From contig NZ_AP021874.1 of assembly GCF_009688945.1 (NCBI RefSeq), forward strand, positions 2,976,001 to 3,040,000: DNA of 64,000 nucleotides, given 5' to 3'. The first letter of the stretch is position 1; each line of letters starts with the position of its first letter. The stretch is from Desulfosarcina alkanivorans. GTDB lineage: Bacteria > Desulfobacterota > Desulfobacteria > Desulfobacterales > Desulfosarcinaceae. Below, in pieces: positions 62,546 through 64,000 of the stretch. Under the pieces are notes generated by a model. It was not told the origin of the DNA. It ran no database searches and saw only the letters and a list, made by a program, of their open reading frames with translations. The translations under genes were made by a program, and so were the position numbers.

Positions 62546-62914
62546 ATGGATCTATCGGTCACATCGAAACAGAAAATGGACGGGGTGTACATACTGTCGG
62601 CGGCCGGCCGGCTGGACACCAATACCTATCCCCGGCTGGAAGCGCGGGTGGAGGTGGTGCTCGAGGAAAAACCCCACACGCTGGTGTTCGATATGGAAAT
62701 GCTCGACTACATTTCCAGCATGGGGGTGCGGGTCATCGCCAAGGCACAGAAAACCATGAAGGCCTATAACGGCAGGGTGGTCCTGTTGAACCTGCAGCCC
62801 CAGATCCAGAAAGTGTTCGACATCATCAAGGCCCTCCCGTCCCAGCAGGTCTTTTCCGGCATGGATGAACTGGACGATTACCTGGATCGGATGCAGCGGC
62901 AGGTCACCGGATAA
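62546..62914 (+). CDS. STAS-domain anti-sigma-factor antagonist
   Basis: 122 residues of the SpoIIAA/RsbV type. The regulated Ser is in DYISSMGVRVI near residue 58, and a family-like start GVYILSAAGRLDTN leads to the first strands. AAGGAG lies at good distance from ATG 62546. The gene directly follows the SBP-PP2C-HATPase gene (21 bp). The phosphatase domain probably dephosphorylates this protein, and the HATPase domain probably phosphorylates it; the downstream target is not in the window. Confidence 0.92.
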   Translation: MDLSVTSKQKMDGVYILSAAGRLDTNTYPRLEARVEVVLEEKPHTLVFDMEMLDYISSMGVRVIAKAQKTMKAYNGRVVLLNLQPQIQKVFDIIKALPSQQVFSGMDELDDYLDRMQRQVTG

Positions 62915-63199
62915 AGCCTCAGCGTTCGATGTAAGTACCACACGGGCTTTGCCTGCGAACTCCGGTATTCGGGCGTACCCGTATCGCCCCCGGATTCGAC
63001 AGATTAAGGCTGTTATCTCCCCCTGTTGCCGTCGAAGGCTGTCTTCGACCTCAAATTTCAATTGGGCTGCCTGAACCAAAGGACAATCGGAGCCGGTTTC
63101 TGCCAATGCCGACTAGATGTAGGTGAGGTTTTACGGCAATACATCTCGGCAGGCATCGCAGACCTGCACAAACCAACCCGGCCCCTTTTTCCGGGTTCT
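62915..63199. other. Unassigned intergenic sequence
   Basis: About 285 bp of GC-rich sequence between the STAS gene and the broken toxin. On the minus strand a frame is open across it (62552-63106), but it runs into the STAS gene and shows no family features. It may be remnant DNA from the decayed locus next to it. Confidence 0.3.
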
Positions 63200-63373
63200 T
63201 CACCCGAAAAGGCGCTGTCGGCCAAACAGGTATGGCTCCGATTCGAAAAATGGAAAACGCGTCTGAAGCTTACGGTCGAAACTGAACAGTTTTTCGGCCT
63301 GGTGGGTTTGGGCCTGGCCGACATCATCCTCGATCAACACCCTTACGATGGCGTTGGCATCCAGTGCGACCAT
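63200..63373 (-). pseudogene. VapC-like PIN-domain toxin, internally deleted
   Basis: The reading frame gives 57 residues, MVALDANAIVRVLIEDDVGQ directly joined to AEKLFSFDRKLQ. The first part is the start of a PIN domain (the metal-binding Asp of LDANAIVR), the second is its end region (FDRKL). A full PIN toxin has about 130 residues; some 70 are missing from the middle. Hence the ribonuclease cannot be active. It lies 18 bp after the broken antitoxin on the same strand, as in VapBC operons. Confidence 0.65.
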
Positions 63374-63390
63374 TCATCAACCCTTTGCAG

Positions 63391-63624
63391 TCACCGTCCC
63401 TGGATTGCGCTTTCCATCTGCTCGATCGAAACAGGTTTGTCGGGTTTTCTGTGTTTAAGAAGACCGAAAACCGAACTGGCCGGTTATTGTTCCGTGGTAA
63501 TGAGCACCTTGCCCTCCTCGAGCGGCACGAAAATCAGCTTTCCGGAGGTTAGGATTTGCAAAAACTCCCTGATTTTTTTGGGGATGGCAACCTGTCCCGT
63601 TGATGATAAGGTCCCTGTCTCCAT
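63391..63624 (-). pseudogene. AbrB/VapB-type antitoxin with in-frame stop
   Basis: From ATG 63624 the frame reads METGTLSSTGQVAIPKKIRE, the swapped-hairpin AbrB DNA-binding domain, to LEEGKVLITTEQ and then TAA (63484-63486). The same frame goes on as PASSVFGLLKHRKPDKPVSI and EQMESAIQGR, which is the usual C-terminal toxin-binding part of such antitoxins, ending at TGA 63391. So a single premature stop splits a 77-residue gene; the first 46 codons may still make a DNA-binding fragment. Confidence 0.7.
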
Positions 63625-63824
63625 AGCGCCCTCCAAGACGTTTATAATTTTCCTTACTTTTCAGTAAGGATACCAAGCAACGCCGAAAATGCCAAAGATG
63701 TTGGTGGCAACTAGCTTTCAAACAGCCAATCGATGAATCTTGACACACTTGCGGCGGAGGGATAAAACCGGCAGCATGAAAAACGGGGAAAAGCGTTTCG
63801 CTCCCCCCATGAAAGGAGATATCC

Positions 63825-64000
63825 ATGGACGACCCCATCCCCCACTACTGGAAAATACGGCTGCAGAAACTTAAAAAGGCCCTGGAGGCCAACAATTTCG
63901 ACGTCTACATCGCCGATAATAAGGACATGGCCAAAAAGATTGCCTACAACACCATCATCCCGGCCATCTCCGCCCGAACCATATCCTGGGGCGGGTCCAT
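63825..64000 (+). CDS. LUD-domain protein, 5' end only
   Basis: 58 codons are visible before the window ends: MDDPIPHYWKIRLQKLKKAL, then NNFDVYIADNKDMAKKIAYN and TIIPAISARTISWGGS in sequence. This fits the start of the LUD (DUF162, LutC/LutB-like) domain of lactate-utilisation or similar Fe-S-linked proteins. AAAGGAG lies directly upstream of the ATG. The rest is outside the window, so whether Fe-S domains follow is unknown. Confidence 0.75.
   Translation, partial: MDDPIPHYWKIRLQKLKKALEANNFDVYIADNKDMAKKIAYNTIIPAISARTISWGGS

Overview
The window comes from a high-GC, strictly anaerobic, probably sulfate-reducing member of the Desulfobacterota (Desulfobacterales / Desulfosarcina-like). The inference rests on a Wood-Ljungdahl CO dehydrogenase/acetyl-CoA synthase operon of bacterial type, many Fe-S flavoproteins, a TRAP transporter, a CooT-type nickel protein, sigma-54 regulation and a probable selenoprotein outside the usual families. 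No 16S rRNA, tRNA or CRISPR array was seen.

Layout. 1-2606 (minus): a TRAP uptake system (DctP cut by the window edge, DctM, DctQ). 2955-4829 (plus): an acetyl-CoA hydrolase/transferase fused to a GNAT domain. 5039-6994 (plus): a reductive activator of the corrinoid protein (RACo). 7596-15987 (plus): the carbonyl-branch operon acsD-cooS/acsA-acsB-acsC-acsE, preceded by a long leader with two candidate promoters and closed by a strong terminator. 16217-23056 (minus, convergent with acs): a soluble-looking molybdopterin oxidoreductase with a four-cluster ferredoxin subunit, a GltD-like Fe-S flavoprotein, a CBS protein and a HoxU/NuoG-like Fe-S protein. 23585-30271 (plus): a sigma-54-type promoter, a small membrane protein, a TauE/SafE exporter with an unusual periplasmic domain, two membrane proteins and an NtrB/NtrC-like two-component pair. 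30334-38738 (mostly minus): Hsp20, rhodanese, ferredoxin reductase, cobalamin adenosyltransferase, MFS transporter, dual-specificity phosphatase, an aberrant PEP-synthase-like protein and upp, with cooT on the plus strand. 39206-44965 (plus): priA, a DUF1573 protein interrupted by an in-frame TGA at a conserved Cys position (candidate selenoprotein), a HAD phosphatase and a SidJ-like pseudokinase. 44990-52013 (minus): a TrkA-type K+ channel, threonine dehydratase, thiE, an HD protein, prfB with its programmed frameshift, lnt and a hypothetical. 52337-64000: an outer-membrane-like protein, asd, a chemotaxis receptor, an alpha/beta hydrolase, a duplicated zinc-ribbon protein, an AEC transporter, an SBP-PP2C-HATPase regulator with its STAS partner, a decayed VapBC locus and the start of a LUD-domain gene.

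How the genes fit together. AcsE moves the methyl group from methyl-tetrahydrofolate to the corrinoid protein AcsCD. CooS supplies CO and AcsB condenses methyl, CO and CoA. RACo re-reduces inactive corrinoid. CooT (nickel) and the cobalamin adenosyltransferase are metal and cofactor genes that suit this pathway. The convergent Mo/Fe-S/flavin cluster is a candidate cytoplasmic electron-transfer complex of unknown substrate. The most notable observations are the DUF1573 UGA, two copies of a dispersed intergenic element flanking the acs locus, the long Ala/Lys/Glu tail on AcsD, and the unassigned Mo-flavoprotein complex.
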